Assembly (NCBI RefSeq): GCF_001730295.1
Contig: NZ_MIKA01000008.1
Location: 16,792-80,791 of the forward strand
Direction: 5' to 3'
DNA: 64,000 nt
From: Enterococcus plantarum
Lineage (GTDB): Bacteria; Bacillota; Bacilli; Lactobacillales; Enterococcaceae
The notes under the pieces are model-generated. The model saw only the letters and a program-made list of their open reading frames with translations, searched no databases and was not told where the DNA came from. A program made the translations under genes and the position numbers. Each line of letters begins with the position of its first letter. Position 1 is the stretch's first letter. Shown here one piece after another: positions 52,712 to 61,205 of the stretch.

Positions 52712-53004
52712 ATGAAAAAAACTTTGAACTTGATTTAACTGTACTTGAAAAAACAGCTAGAAAATTATTGAAAATTGCTATGTACTCGCTTATTTTTTCG
52801 GTGTTGATTTTACTTTCAGCACGTGTATTTAATATGGGTAGTCTTCTCGTTGGATCTAAAATAGGGTTTGTTTTCTCTTTTGTAGTCGTTTCATGTGGTA
52901 TGTTACTATATTATTTATTTTTTGCAACAATTCTCATTGCCTTTTTATTATATCTAGCAAAAGAGGTAATAGAATTGATGTTTCCTAAAAAGAATCGTTC
53001 GTAA
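52712..53004 (+). pseudogene. Small membrane protein gene with an A-tract frameshift
   Basis: GAAGGAGGAAAT precedes ATG 52712, which runs into seven As and stops after eight codons. With one more A the frame continues MKKNFELDLTVLEKTARKLL into the open frame that reads two or three membrane helices (MYSLIFSVLILLSARVF, IGFVFSFVVVSCGMLLYYLF, ILIAFLLYLAKEVIEL) to the stop at 53004. Either a dead gene, a slippage-controlled gene, or a sequencing error in the homopolymer. The same leader (AATAACTGAAGGAGGAAATAA) recurs at 53130 before another abortive start. Confidence 0.55.
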
Positions 53005-53252
53005 AAGTAGTTGATTTCTGTCAGCTGCAGTGTGAGATCCACCAGGTAAAGCATGACTAGAAGCGAACGATCGATAATGCCATGGCAATGGCCAAACTCA
53101 AAATGGCGAACTATACGCCAAAAACGATCAATAACTGAAGGAGGAAATAATAATGAGTAAATCTCTAAAATTATTTGTCAACAGATGAAGATTAATCCCC
53201 AAAAAAAGGTCAGTAAAAACTAACAATGTTGTTATCAAATAAAAAAAATGAT

Positions 53253-53330
53253 ATACTAGGGGTGCAAATGAATAGCACAGTTAACATTAAACCCCTAGAG
53301 AAGTAGGATTCTCTAGGGGTTCTTTTTTGG
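53253..53330 (+). ncRNA. Antitoxin RNA (RNA II) of par/fst module 1
   Basis: TATACT at 53253 with TTGTTA 17 bases upstream starts a short RNA carrying TAGCACAGTTAACA (53274), the same 14-mer that lies at the toxin start (53435), and ends in the terminator stem CCCCTAGAGAA/TTCTCTAGGGG with a T run. Direct repeats shared by convergent RNAs and a common terminator are the defining features of the pAD1 par locus. Confidence 0.7.
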
Positions 53331-53352
53331 CTGATGTTGCCGTTAGGATGTT

Positions 53353-53439
53353 TTACTTCTTGTTTCGCTTATTCAGCCAATACTCGAATAAAGCTACTAT
53401 TAAGCCGACAAGAAGGGGGCAAATGAAAAGTTCTAGCAC
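53353..53439 (-). CDS. fst: Fst-family type I toxin 1, 28 aa
   Basis: GTG start eight bases after GGAAGGAGG, reading MLELFICPLLVGLIVALFEY then WLNKRNKK. The P-L-L-V-G-x-x-V-A-L-x-x-x-W-L core and charged end are those of Fst toxins, membrane peptides of the pAD1 par type. Convergent to RNA II at 53253-53330. The start codon region overlaps the direct repeat, so antitoxin pairing would hide it. Confidence 0.8.
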   Translation of the reverse strand: MLELFICPLLVGLIVALFEYWLNKRNKK

Positions 53440-53594
53440 AGTTAACACCTCCTTCCAGTCGCAATACTGTAGGATGGGTGACGTTTAATTATAACCTAAC
53501 TTTTTAGTAAAGACGTTAAGAAATAAAATATTTCCTAAAAAAGTAAAAATAAGCGCTACCAAATAGGATAAATAATTGAAATGTAGCAGGATAA

Positions 53595-53945
53595 ATGAAC
53601 TTTTCAAACATTCAACAAAAAAATATACCAGGATTAAGTTTTTATGGTGATGTAACTGATAAGGCAATTGATAATTTAGAATCTAGTTTTCAGGATTTAT
53701 TTTTCCAGTCGGAAGACTATGAATTGATATCATTTGAAAGACAGTTATTTGAAGAAAAAAATACTAAAACGATATTGGTGAAAATGCCTGCAGCTGTTCA
53801 AAAAATTAGTCATAAGCTACCTTTCTACCGAGCAGTTTTACAAGAAGAGCTGGATAGTGAAAATCTAAAGAAGGTTAAAACTATTCGCTATTACGTGGAT
53901 ATGAACCGTGTATTTTTTGTACAAATTATTTTTGAAATGAACTAG
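53595..53945 (+). CDS. Hypothetical DUF5960-like protein
   Basis: 116 residues, no signal peptide. Pattern FYGDVTDKAIDNLESSFQDL, MPAAVQKISHKLPFYRAVLQ and KVKTIRYYVDMNRVFFVQII resembles the DUF5960 family seen on enterococcal mobile elements; the assignment is from memory and moderate. The ribosome binding site is weak (AGCAGGA). Lies between the two fst modules with two small coiled-coil genes. Confidence 0.5.
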   Translation: MNFSNIQQKNIPGLSFYGDVTDKAIDNLESSFQDLFFQSEDYELISFERQLFEEKNTKTILVKMPAAVQKISHKLPFYRAVLQEELDSENLKKVKTIRYYVDMNRVFFVQIIFEMN

Positions 53946-54014
53946 AGGAACTTTCTAAAAAAGGATTGATTCCGATTACCTAAATTTTCTAAAAAGTGAG
54001 AAGGAGTATCAAAA

Positions 54015-54113
54015 ATGATTAAAGCAAATAAAGACCAAGAGCGTATTTTAAAAGAGTTACAAGAGTTCTACACAAAGAATGAAGATAACTATGGAAAAGT
54101 GGTGGAAATATGA
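54015..54113 (+). CDS. Small hypothetical protein, 32 aa
   Basis: GAGAAGGAG precedes ATG 54015; charged helix KDQERILKELQEFYTKNEDN. The stop overlaps the next ATG (ATGA), so it is probably a translated leader or partner of the 78-aa gene. Confidence 0.45.
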   Translation: MIKANKDQERILKELQEFYTKNEDNYGKVVEI

Positions 54114-54346
54114 TTTTTAAACAAAAGAGTGAACTAGAGAAGCAGATAAAAAAAGTTGAACATGAATTATTGAAACTTAAAAGAAAACGAGACTTTCTGC
54201 AACCTAGAGTAAAAACTACTTTTTTCTTTAAAAAAGAAGTAGAAGAAATTGTCCCTGTTACTCGATATGAAGAGGTCCAGAGATTAACAAGTAAAATTAT
54301 TGAATTAGAAGATAGATTATCAGTTCTCAAAAAAGCTCGTTCGTAA
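54110..54346 (+). CDS. Small coiled-coil protein, 78 aa
   Basis: Strong heptad pattern at both ends (SELEKQIKKVEHELLKLKRK, VQRLTSKIIELEDRLSVLKK) around a short loop: a helical hairpin. Translationally coupled to the 32-aa ORF. No function assigned. Confidence 0.5.
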   Translation: MIFKQKSELEKQIKKVEHELLKLKRKRDFLQPRVKTTFFFKKEVEEIVPVTRYEEVQRLTSKIIELEDRLSVLKKARS

Positions 54347-54426
54347 AATGAAAGAAAATTCTCCGGCAGCAGCTGCGGCTCTTCCAGGATAATTTCTCTA
54401 AAAGCGAATGGTAAAAATTCCTAAAA

Positions 54427-54530
54427 TTGTCATAAATGTAGAAATGTGATATAATAATAGTGCAAATGAAGATCAAGTATAACACTAAACTCCCAGAGAA
54501 GTCGGATTCTCTGGGGGTTTTTTCGTGGGC
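54427..54530 (+). ncRNA. Antitoxin RNA (RNA II) of par/fst module 2
   Basis: A consensus promoter (TTGTCA 54427-54432, 17 bases, TATAAT 54450-54455) drives a short RNA with GATCAAGTATAACAC (54471), repeated at the toxin start (54633), and a terminator stem CCCAGAGAA/TTCTCTGGG with a T run. Confidence 0.75.
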
Positions 54531-54551
54531 TAATGTCGCCGTAGTGTGGTT

Positions 54552-54638
54552 TTACTTCCTGTTTTTGGTATTTAGCCAATACTCAAAGAGAGCCACTAAG
54601 AGCCCAACAAGAAGGGGGCAAATGATTAGTTCGATCAA
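54552..54638 (-). CDS. fst: Fst-family type I toxin 2, 28 aa
   Basis: TTG start eight bases after GGAAGGAGG, reading MIELIICPLLVGLLVALFEY then WLNTKNRK. Closely related to toxin 1 at 53353, but the RNA direct repeats differ (GATCAAGTATAACAC against TAGCACAGTTAACA), so the antitoxins should not cross-neutralise. Single membrane helix. Confidence 0.8.
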   Translation of the reverse strand: MIELIICPLLVGLLVALFEYWLNTKNRK

Positions 54639-54846
54639 GTATAACACCTCCTTCCAGTCGCGAGACTGTCGGATAAGCGACACTCTATTATAACTTAATT
54701 TGTCTATTCTACAAATACTATTTTTTTCCTAAAATAGTCACTATTGAGACAAGTTAACTAGGCTAGTGTAATCAATCAAATTCTTGGTAAATAAAAATGT
54801 CCTCTAGTAAAATTTAAGAAAATAGATTCTGAAAGGAGCGCTTTTC

Positions 54847-55410
54847 ATGTGTGGAAGATATTTTTTAGATCCAGGGGAATCAAAGGAAATAGAAGAAATC
54901 ATAATGAATATTCAGTATAAAAATATGGACGTAAAAACAGGAGAAATATTTCCAACGAACACAGTCCCTTTACTAGTCGGAACGCCGGATCACGCTATTG
55001 ATGTTGAAGCGATGGCTTGGGGCTTTCATGGGTTTAAAAAGTCTCAATCGATCATAAATGCTCGATCAGAGACAGTCACTGAAAAGAAAATGTTTGCTAA
55101 AGCATTTAGTAGCACTCGTTGTGTCTTTCCCACTTCTGGATTTTATGAATGGACCCAGGAGAAAAGAAAATTTTTCTTCAGGGAAAAAGATTCTGAAATC
55201 CTTTATCTAGCGGGATTTTATAAGAAATTTGAAGATGGAAACAGAAGTATCATTTTGACTACTGCAGCTAATAAATCAATTGCAGAGATACATAATCGTA
55301 TGCCGGTCATTTTAGAAAAAGATACAATCGATAGATGGCTGTTTGATTATCAGTTTGCCGAAAGCTATTTAAAAGAGCAAATGCCTATGTTAATCAATAC
55401 TCCAGCTTGA
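54847..55410 (+). CDS. SRAP/HMCES-family abasic-site protein
   Basis: 187 residues: MCGRYFLD (catalytic Cys2), NTVPLLVGT, AMAWGFHGF, INARSETVTEK (Asn and Glu of the active site), CVFPTSGFYEW and IAEIHNRMPVIL (catalytic His). These are all signature blocks of SOS response-associated peptidase-like proteins, which bind covalently to abasic sites in single-stranded DNA. GAAAGGAGCG precedes the ATG. Useful for a plasmid that moves as single strands. Confidence 0.93.
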   Translation: MCGRYFLDPGESKEIEEIIMNIQYKNMDVKTGEIFPTNTVPLLVGTPDHAIDVEAMAWGFHGFKKSQSIINARSETVTEKKMFAKAFSSTRCVFPTSGFYEWTQEKRKFFFREKDSEILYLAGFYKKFEDGNRSIILTTAANKSIAEIHNRMPVILEKDTIDRWLFDYQFAESYLKEQMPMLINTPA

Positions 55411-55593
55411 AGTAGTAAAAGACTTATGCCCCATGCATAAGTTTTTTTTGCTTGTCGAACGCTATCTCATGCTACTAGAATTGTCCAATTAAGTGCAACA
55501 CATGTAAAATAATAAAAATGTTTATATTTTTAAGACCATTTCAATAAAAATAGCCGCACTTTTGAATGAAATTTTCAAAGAGTGCGACTATTT

Positions 55594-56448
55594 TTAGTTA
55601 TCTAGTTTTCTACCTGCCATCCATTTGATCATTTTTGGATCTGCATGTGAGAAGAATTGGCTTTCTCCTTCGTTCAGGGTTGCAATTTTTTGCTTATCAT
55701 CATCAGATAGGGAGAAATCAAAAACATTTAAATTTTCAGTCATTCGTTCAGGTTTTATTGATTTAGCTAGAACAACAATTCCTTGTTCTAGCAACCAGCG
55801 AATAATTACTTGTGCTACTGTCTTATTATATTTATTTCCAATATTTATAAGAAGTTCATTTTTGAATATATTGTTTTTTCCTTCAGCAAAAGGAGCCCAT
55901 GCTTCTGGAAGAATACCTTCTTCCTTTAGTGCTTGAATATTTTCAGTCTGTTGATTGAATGGGTTGATTTCTATTTGATTTATCTGTGGAGTAATCTTGT
56001 TGAACTCAGATAGATCAACAGCTCGATCAACAGCAAAATTAGATATACCTATCGCTTTGACTTTCCCGCTAGCCTGTAATTCTTCCATTGCATGCCAAGC
56101 GCCGTATACATCGTTATAAGGTTGGTGTAATAACAGTAAGTCTATATATTCCATCCCCAGACGATCTAAAGATTCTTGAAAGGATTTCATAACACCGTCA
56201 TACGATACATTTTCGACCCAAATTTTAGTAGTTACAAACAGCTTATCACGTGAAATTCCTGACTTAACAATACCACGACCAACAGCTTCTTCATTCATAT
56301 AAGATTGCGCCGTATCGATATGACGATAACCAGCTTGAATAGCCATATACACTGCTTCTTCTGCTTCTTTTGGATCTGTTATCTGATACGTACCAAAGCC
56401 CAATACAGGAATAGCCACGCCATTGTTTAGTTTAATTGTTTGCATCAT
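55594..56448 (-). CDS. Aldo/keto reductase
   Basis: 284 residues, (beta/alpha)8 NADPH-dependent reductase of the AKR5-like type: GYRHIDTAQSYMNEEAVGRG (Asp and Tyr), FVTTKIWVENV (Lys), DLLLLHQPYND (His), IGISNFAVDRAVDL and the C-terminal cofactor loop LAKSIKPERMTEN. Downstream of and overlapping a MerR regulator by 17 bases, the usual arrangement for an electrophile-responsive pair. Chromosomal-type metabolic gene carried on the plasmid. Confidence 0.92.
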   Translation of the reverse strand: MMQTIKLNNGVAIPVLGFGTYQITDPKEAEEAVYMAIQAGYRHIDTAQSYMNEEAVGRGIVKSGISRDKLFVTTKIWVENVSYDGVMKSFQESLDRLGMEYIDLLLLHQPYNDVYGAWHAMEELQASGKVKAIGISNFAVDRAVDLSEFNKITPQINQIEINPFNQQTENIQALKEEGILPEAWAPFAEGKNNIFKNELLINIGNKYNKTVAQVIIRWLLEQGIVVLAKSIKPERMTENLNVFDFSLSDDDKQKIATLNEGESQFFSHADPKMIKWMAGRKLDN

Positions 56449-56896
56449 CTATTTCCTCCGTTTCATTTTTATTGTCCTTATTTATATGCTTCATTGTCCA
56501 AAGTTCCTCTATATCATCATCTGATATATTTCCAGCTCTAAACTTTGCAATATGTTCATCATAAGTTGTGATTTTATATTGAAGAAGCTTACGAACTTGT
56601 ATAAGTTCTTCAATTTTCTCATCTAACTCTTTTAATTGATCTTTTAGAATATCCTTTTGAGCGAGTCGCTCATCGCCTTCCAATTGAGACAGCGTGGCAA
56701 ACTCAATCAATGATTCAATGGATAACCCAGCATTTCTTAAACTCTTAGCAAGAAAAACCCAATTCAAGTCTCGCTTTGTAAATATGCGATAACCATTTTT
56801 GTCCCTCTTAACTGGCGGAATCACTCCTACACGTTCATAATAACGAATTGTCTCAACTGTTAAATCGAACATATCCGCCACTTGTTTTATATTCAT
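56432..56896 (-). CDS. MerR-family transcriptional regulator
   Basis: 154 residues: N-terminal winged helix (MFDLTVETIRYYERVGVIPP), RDLNWVFLAKSLRNAGLSIE and a coiled-coil dimer helix (KDILKDQLKELDEKIEELIQ). No cysteine cluster for metals, so an organic-compound sensor of the type paired with aldo/keto reductases (AdhR-like). It overlaps the reductase gene and probably controls the pair. Confidence 0.9.
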   Translation of the reverse strand: MNIKQVADMFDLTVETIRYYERVGVIPPVKRDKNGYRIFTKRDLNWVFLAKSLRNAGLSIESLIEFATLSQLEGDERLAQKDILKDQLKELDEKIEELIQVRKLLQYKITTYDEHIAKFRAGNISDDDIEELWTMKHINKDNKNETEEIDDANN

Positions 56897-56910
56897 TCTA
56901 ATAGACCCCT

Positions 56911-57489
56911 TTACTTTAGCATGGAGAAATCATGATTACTGATTTCTTTTAGATAGAATGTATCCTTTTCAAAATTGAACTTCAAAATACAACAATTTCC
57001 GATTCGCTCTTTTTGATCTATGTTGCTTGTGTGTTGCCATTTCCGCATAAATTGACGACAAGAAGCTCCATGAGAGACTCCTAAAACAATTTCTCCAGAA
57101 GTCTGTTTCATAATCGTAAGTAAACTAGAAGAAACCCTGTCTCGAAAGTCTTGTTCACTTTCTCCACCATATGAAAGAAAGAAGTCTCCATATGGAAGTG
57201 GTGGGTTTAGATATTCATGCTCAGCTTCTAAATCACCAAAATTCCACTCTTTAAGCCCTTTTATACGGTTATATGAGGTATCAGTAACTAATTCCAAGGT
57301 ATCACATGTCCGCTCAGAGGTAGAGGAATACGCGTCATCAAAAACGATATTATTCTCTTTAAAATAGTTTCTTGCAATGAGTGCTTGTTTCTTTCCTATG
57401 GGTGTAAGAGGAGAGTCACACCAACCTTGGATTTTTTTCTGGCGATTGAACAGCGTTTCACCGTGTCTCATCAAATATAATGTTTTCAC
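56911..57489 (-). CDS. Histidine phosphatase family protein
   Basis: 192 residues from GTG 57489 (GGTGG upstream), reading MKTLYLMRHGETLFN; upstream in-frame starts to 57531 would add an unusual basic extension. The RHGET phosphohistidine motif, SERTCDTLE (second Arg), GESEQDFRDR and LGVSHGASCRQF (second His) show a phosphoglycerate-mutase-like phosphatase. It lies 14 bases upstream of the MerR gene on the same strand, likely in one transcript. Substrate unknown. Confidence 0.88.
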   Translation of the reverse strand: MKTLYLMRHGETLFNRQKKIQGWCDSPLTPIGKKQALIARNYFKENNIVFDDAYSSTSERTCDTLELVTDTSYNRIKGLKEWNFGDLEAEHEYLNPPLPYGDFFLSYGGESEQDFRDRVSSSLLTIMKQTSGEIVLGVSHGASCRQFMRKWQHTSNIDQKERIGNCCILKFNFEKDTFYLKEISNHDFSMLK

Positions 57490-57587
57490 TATGCCACCAA
57501 CTACTTTCTTAAATATATCTTTCATGTACACTTATCATAAACCCTGAAGTTTACTTTATAGCAAGAGAAAAATTTATCTAACTAGTA

Positions 57588-58172
57588 TTATTGAATTAAA
57601 CATAATGATTTATCATGAAATATCTCATAAGGCGTTCTCCAGTTCAAACATTTTCTAGGACGATTGTTTAATTTATGAATGACGGATTCAATATACTCTT
57701 CTGAAACTGGAGTCATATCTGTCCGTTTCGGTAAATACTCCCGTATTAATCCATTCGTATTCTCATTAGTCCCACGTTGCCACGGAGACCAAGGATCTGC
57801 AAAGTAACAATCAATACCGCATAATTTACTATAGTATTTGTATTTTGCAAATTCTGGCCCTCTATCTGGCGTAATAGTTTTGCGTTGCTTTTTGTTTAGC
57901 GGAGAAAGCAATTTTATAATCATATCCCTTACACAAATTGAATCATTTTTAGGAATTCTGCCAGCTAGTAAAAATCTAGATTTCCGATCAACGAGTGTGA
58001 CGAGACACGATTTTCCTCGGTGTCCCAAGACAGTATCAGCTTCCCAGTGACCAAGTTCTTCTCTACTTTCAGCTTTTGTTGGTCGCTCATGAATCGTTTT
58101 CACATCCGTAAACCGTCCACGACGATCACCGATTCTTTTAGTCACTGATTTTCTTCCTTTCCGTCTCAACAT
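57588..58172 (-). pseudogene. IS30-family transposase, C-terminal fragment
   Basis: The DDE core is complete: ELGHWEADTVLGHRGKSCLV (first Asp), TPDRGPEFAKYKYYSKLCG (second Asp) and WQRGTNENTNGLIREYLPKR (Glu). The N-terminal helix-turn-helix part is missing; upstream DNA (about 58173-58215) still encodes DGFPVGSPGARK in another frame, so the gene is frameshifted and truncated. No intact terminal repeats are visible. Confidence 0.8.
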
Positions 58173-58601
58173 TTACGTGCTCCAGGACTTCCTACAGGAA
58201 ATCCATCATCAAATAGAGCGATAAATAGTAGGGTAACTGACAATCGATTCATTATACTTTACTGATAATGAATGGATAGAGTAAACCTTCTAAGAAAGTA
58301 TCACGGGGAATTCTCAATGATGTAGATGAATTCAATATATTTACAAAGGTAATAAAATGAATGTTGAACATGTTAAAAGAAGGATTTTGAACAGGTAATA
58401 GTTATATATGTATAAGGTAATACAAATACAATATGTTACCTTTATAAAAGTAATATATTAGTAATAAATTACTTTTATAATTATAATAGAAATATGAGTT
58501 CTTTTTATATGAGTTAAAATGTGCGAGAATTCGTGAAAGCAAAGATGGACATAGGCAAATGATAGCACACGAGCCAACTAGGGAAATACTATGTTTAATG
58601 A

Positions 58602-58668
58602 TAATACATTACCAATAGTAATACATTACCAATAGTAATATATTGGTAATGTATTACTATTGGTAATG
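58602..58668. repeat. Partition-site-like large palindrome of 17-bp repeats
   Basis: TAATACATTACCAATAG occurs twice in tandem (58602, 58619), followed by two inverted copies, giving 28-bp perfect arms (58607-58634 and 58641-58668) around GTAATA. It ends 14 bases from the stop of the ParB-like gene. It can serve as centromere and as terminator. Short TAGTAATA/TATTACTA motifs recur on the other side of the operon. Confidence 0.6.
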
Positions 58669-58681
58669 AAAAAGAAGACTA

Positions 58682-59191
58682 TTATAAGTCTTCTTCAATA
58701 CCATTCATGAAATCAGTAAAGTTTTCAATGTTAATGGGGTATTTGCTATAGTCCTTAACATGTTTATTTGCTTCTTCATCAGTAATGAGACCTAATTGGA
58801 GAAAATGCTGCCAGATAGCATTGTCAACAAAATCTGAGATAAATCCTTTTGTACCAGGTATTTTTTTATTACGCTTCTTATCTCTGAAAACAAGACTTTC
58901 TAGACCATCAACTGTATCTTGGCGTAATTTATACGTTCGAGGAATCATTTTGGAGACATTCTGCTGATTTTGCCTGATCAATCCAAACTTATTTGAGTTA
59001 TCTGAAGAAGAAGTAGTATCCGATGCTTGTTCCTCGTCCTTAGGAATCGTTTCTATTACAGCATTTGTGGGTTCATTGGTTTGATCAGGAAGAGTTTCAT
59101 TTTGTAAATCGTCCTCAGGGGTCTTAACATTCTCTAACTCTTCGTCAAAAGCAGAACTAAAATCACCAGTGGCTCTTTTTTTTCTGGCCAT
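58682..59191 (-). CDS. ParB-type centromere-binding partner (PrgO/RepC-like position)
   Basis: 169 residues. A disordered acidic N-terminus (DFSSAFDEELENVKTPEDDL) precedes a basic conserved region (RTYKLRQDTVDGLESLVFRD, KKNKKIPGTKGFISDFVDNA) that looks like a ribbon-helix-helix or small HTH, as in the partner proteins of plasmid ParA ATPases. Its start overlaps the ParA stop by one base. No family name can be given with certainty. Confidence 0.65.
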   Translation of the reverse strand: MARKKRATGDFSSAFDEELENVKTPEDDLQNETLPDQTNEPTNAVIETIPKDEEQASDTTSSSDNSNKFGLIRQNQQNVSKMIPRTYKLRQDTVDGLESLVFRDKKRNKKIPGTKGFISDFVDNAIWQHFLQLGLITDEEANKHVKDYSKYPINIENFTDFMNGIEEDL

Positions 59192-60156
59192 TATTCTTCA
59201 CCCTCACTATCTTCGTGTAATTGTACAGGAATGTCCAATGTTTTTCCTTTAGTACTTAACAAACCCAATCTGTTCATTTCATTTATTAGTTTATAAAAAT
59301 TTTGAGCAAACTTGTTACTTGGATCGTTCATAGTAATAGGAAGTCCATTTCTAACAAGTTTATCAGCAAAAGTAATAGATCTAGGTATTTCGGTATCAAA
59401 ATAATGATAATTGTTTCGATTGGTATATTTCATCATAGAATTAATCATTTTAGCATGTAGGTTTGTGTTGTAAACTTTGTTAGCTAACACACCACCAATT
59501 CGAAGATCCGGATTATACTTTTCTTTAAGTGTTAAAACCCTTGATATCAAGTGTGTTACCCCATCAACACCATTCAAATCTGGCTCATAAGGAACAATTA
59601 CAACGTCTGCAATAGATAATACAGAGGATGTAACTTGTTTTAATTCTGGAGGGGTATCATAGATTATGAAATCGTATTTTTCTTGAACATTATCAAACGA
59701 TCCAGCTAGTGCATTAAAGTAATTAGCGCTGGGATCGATGATATTAGTCATTTTATTTTTAAGTCCTTCTATTGTCATTAATTCAGAAATATTATTTTTA
59801 AATTTTTTTACCAATGAAACAAACCATTCTAAGATGGAATCCCTGAATTCTTCCATTTTATCGAATTCCAGATAGTTGTTATCCGAGTTTGCTGGTAAGA
59901 CATCGATATTACTATCATAGGTACTAACAATGGTATCTTCTACCGTGGCTGTTCCCATAAATACATCATAGATAGTGTTCTGATCATTACCGACTTTAAC
60001 TCTAAATGATTTAGTGGTATTCCCTTGTGCATCAGTATCGACTACTAAAATTTTTGCGTCTGGAAAGGCCTTTCTAAGCGCACCAGTGATGTTAATTGTT
60101 ATAAGCGTTTTTCCAACTCCGCCTTTATTCGCTGCTACCGTAATGCCTACTGCCAT
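59191..60156 (-). CDS. ParA-family partition ATPase
   Basis: 321 residues: deviant Walker A (ANKGGVGKTLITINI), VVDTDAQGNTTK (switch region), FIIYDTPPELKQV (Walker B) and VVIVPYEPDLNGVDG are all present, with a 60-residue insertion around 90-150 as in RepB/PrgP of pheromone plasmids. It pairs with the downstream small protein and the TAATA-type repeats to segregate the plasmid. Located between the repeats and divergent from the replication genes. Confidence 0.9.
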   Translation of the reverse strand: MAVGITVAANKGGVGKTLITINITGALRKAFPDAKILVVDTDAQGNTTKSFRVKVGNDQNTIYDVFMGTATVEDTIVSTYDSNIDVLPANSDNNYLEFDKMEEFRDSILEWFVSLVKKFKNNISELMTIEGLKNKMTNIIDPSANYFNALAGSFDNVQEKYDFIIYDTPPELKQVTSSVLSIADVVIVPYEPDLNGVDGVTHLISRVLTLKEKYNPDLRIGGVLANKVYNTNLHAKMINSMMKYTNRNNYHYFDTEIPRSITFADKLVRNGLPITMNDPSNKFAQNFYKLINEMNRLGLLSTKGKTLDIPVQLHEDSEGEE

Positions 60157-60204
60157 TTGACTACCTCTTTTCTCTGAAATAAATTTAAAGTAATTTTTTG
60201 TAAA

Positions 60205-60400
60205 TTTAATATATTACTATTGATAATAAACTGTATTACTAACAAAAATAGAATAACATATTCCGTTGTTAAAATCAACAACAAATACATATAATTTTTA
60301 ATAGTGTTCGTTATTTAAGAAATTTAAGTAACTATTACTAATATATTACTACTGAAAATGTATTAGTAATAGTAATGTATTACATTATTAATACTAATAA
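60205..60400. repeat. Second repeat cluster next to parA (putative partition/regulatory site)
   Basis: Motifs TATTACTA and its inverse TAGTAATA occur repeatedly (around 60211, 60233, 60332, 60343, 60364), matching the unit in 58602-58668. GTTGTT/AACAAC dyads (60265-60282 and 60495-60516) flank the start of the next gene and may be its operator. Otherwise this 370-base gap holds promoters for the divergent genes. Confidence 0.5.
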
Positions 60401-60530
60401 AGCCTATTGTAAATACATTTTAAAGAGTAATACGAAAGTTGTTGGATATTTTGAATTGATTGTACTTGAATTTTGTGGTAATCTAATGGCGATAGTTGTT
60501 GTTGTTTGTAACAACAAAAGGAGGAAGGGT

Positions 60531-60857
60531 ATGGAGGAAGGTAGCAAACAATACAGAAATGAATATGATCGTTTCGTTCTTAAATTTTTAGTTAAAAATT
60601 ATTATATAAGCAGAGTTGAACTATCGAAAGCAATAGGACTATCTCCTAGTTATGTAAGAGAGTTTGATAACGGAACTAGAAGTTTTGGAAATGAGGCACT
60701 AGATCGTTTGGAGGAAATGATTTACGCAAAATATGAACCCATTTTATCCAAACATAGCTATGCCTTAGACCAAGCTAGAATTGCTATTCTAGAGGTAAAA
60801 AGTGAAGATGAATTACAAAACTTCCGAAACAGAATTGACGATATGTTGGAATTGTAA
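60531..60857 (+). CDS. Small HTH protein upstream of rep (copy-control candidate)
   Basis: 108 residues from ATG 60531, which has AAAGGAGGAAGG; the frame runs back to 60375 but no earlier start has a ribosome binding site. VELSKAIGLSPSYVREFDNG looks like a helix-turn-helix; the C-terminus is acidic and helical. In Inc18 plasmids a small DNA-binding Cop protein lies just upstream of the rep promoter, the same place, so a repressor of rep transcription is likely. It is not obviously homologous to CopR/CopF. Confidence 0.65.
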   Translation: MEEGSKQYRNEYDRFVLKFLVKNYYISRVELSKAIGLSPSYVREFDNGTRSFGNEALDRLEEMIYAKYEPILSKHSYALDQARIAILEVKSEDELQNFRNRIDDMLEL

Positions 60858-60870
60858 GATTAAAAAATAG

Positions 60871-60899
60871 TTTACAAAATTTCACAAGTAGGTTAATCT
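60871..60899 (+). promoter_or_regulatory. rep promoter
   Basis: TTTACA, 17 bases, TAATCT; gives a leader of about 300 nt before rep that contains the antisense target and an attenuator, as in pIP501. Confidence 0.55.
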
Positions 60900-60907
60900 A
60901 ACCTTAA

Positions 60908-61040
60908 AATAAAAAAAAAGAGACCTAAAATTAATTTGATTGGAGTCAAACTAACTTTTAGAAATCACATACCCAAACTATGTGTTCCTCTTGTCTCAAT
61001 TTCTATAAAATATTTAAGTGTTTTCAAGGTCACTTTTATT
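60908..61040 (-). ncRNA. Antisense RNA controlling rep (RNAIII-like)
   Basis: On the minus strand a promoter TTGTAT (61075-61070), 17 bases, TATAAT (61052-61047) starts an RNA near 61040 that ends at a strong terminator: stem 60946-60961 / 60925-60939 (CTAAAAGTTAG / TTAATTTTAG) followed by a run of Ts at 60919-60911. About 135 nt, antisense to the rep leader, the size and place of RNAIII in pIP501/pAMbeta1. Confidence 0.75.
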
Positions 61041-61155
61041 AGTTTTATTATAGCAAATTTTGGCAAAAAATACAATAGATTTAGGCTTATTTGTTACGCA
61101 AAAATGGCTGTTTTGCTAGTTTTTTCGTAGTAAATTTGATAAATCCAGTATTGTT

Positions 61156-61190
61156 GAGGACACGAGGGTAACCTTTGTGTCCTCTTTTTT
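61156..61190 (+). terminator. Transcription attenuator in the rep leader
   Basis: GAGGACAC/GTGTCCTC stem with T6, 16 bases before the rep start. In the Inc18 mechanism antisense RNA pairing lets this hairpin form and stops rep transcription. Confidence 0.75.
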
Positions 61191-61205
61191 GGAAAGGAAA
61201 CCAAA

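Noticed and set aside
53010..53150. Hairpin-rich stretch with GCCATGGCAATGGCC as a regulatory RNA
   Set aside because: Some dyads exist, but no promoter or terminator frames them and no partner gene is evident.
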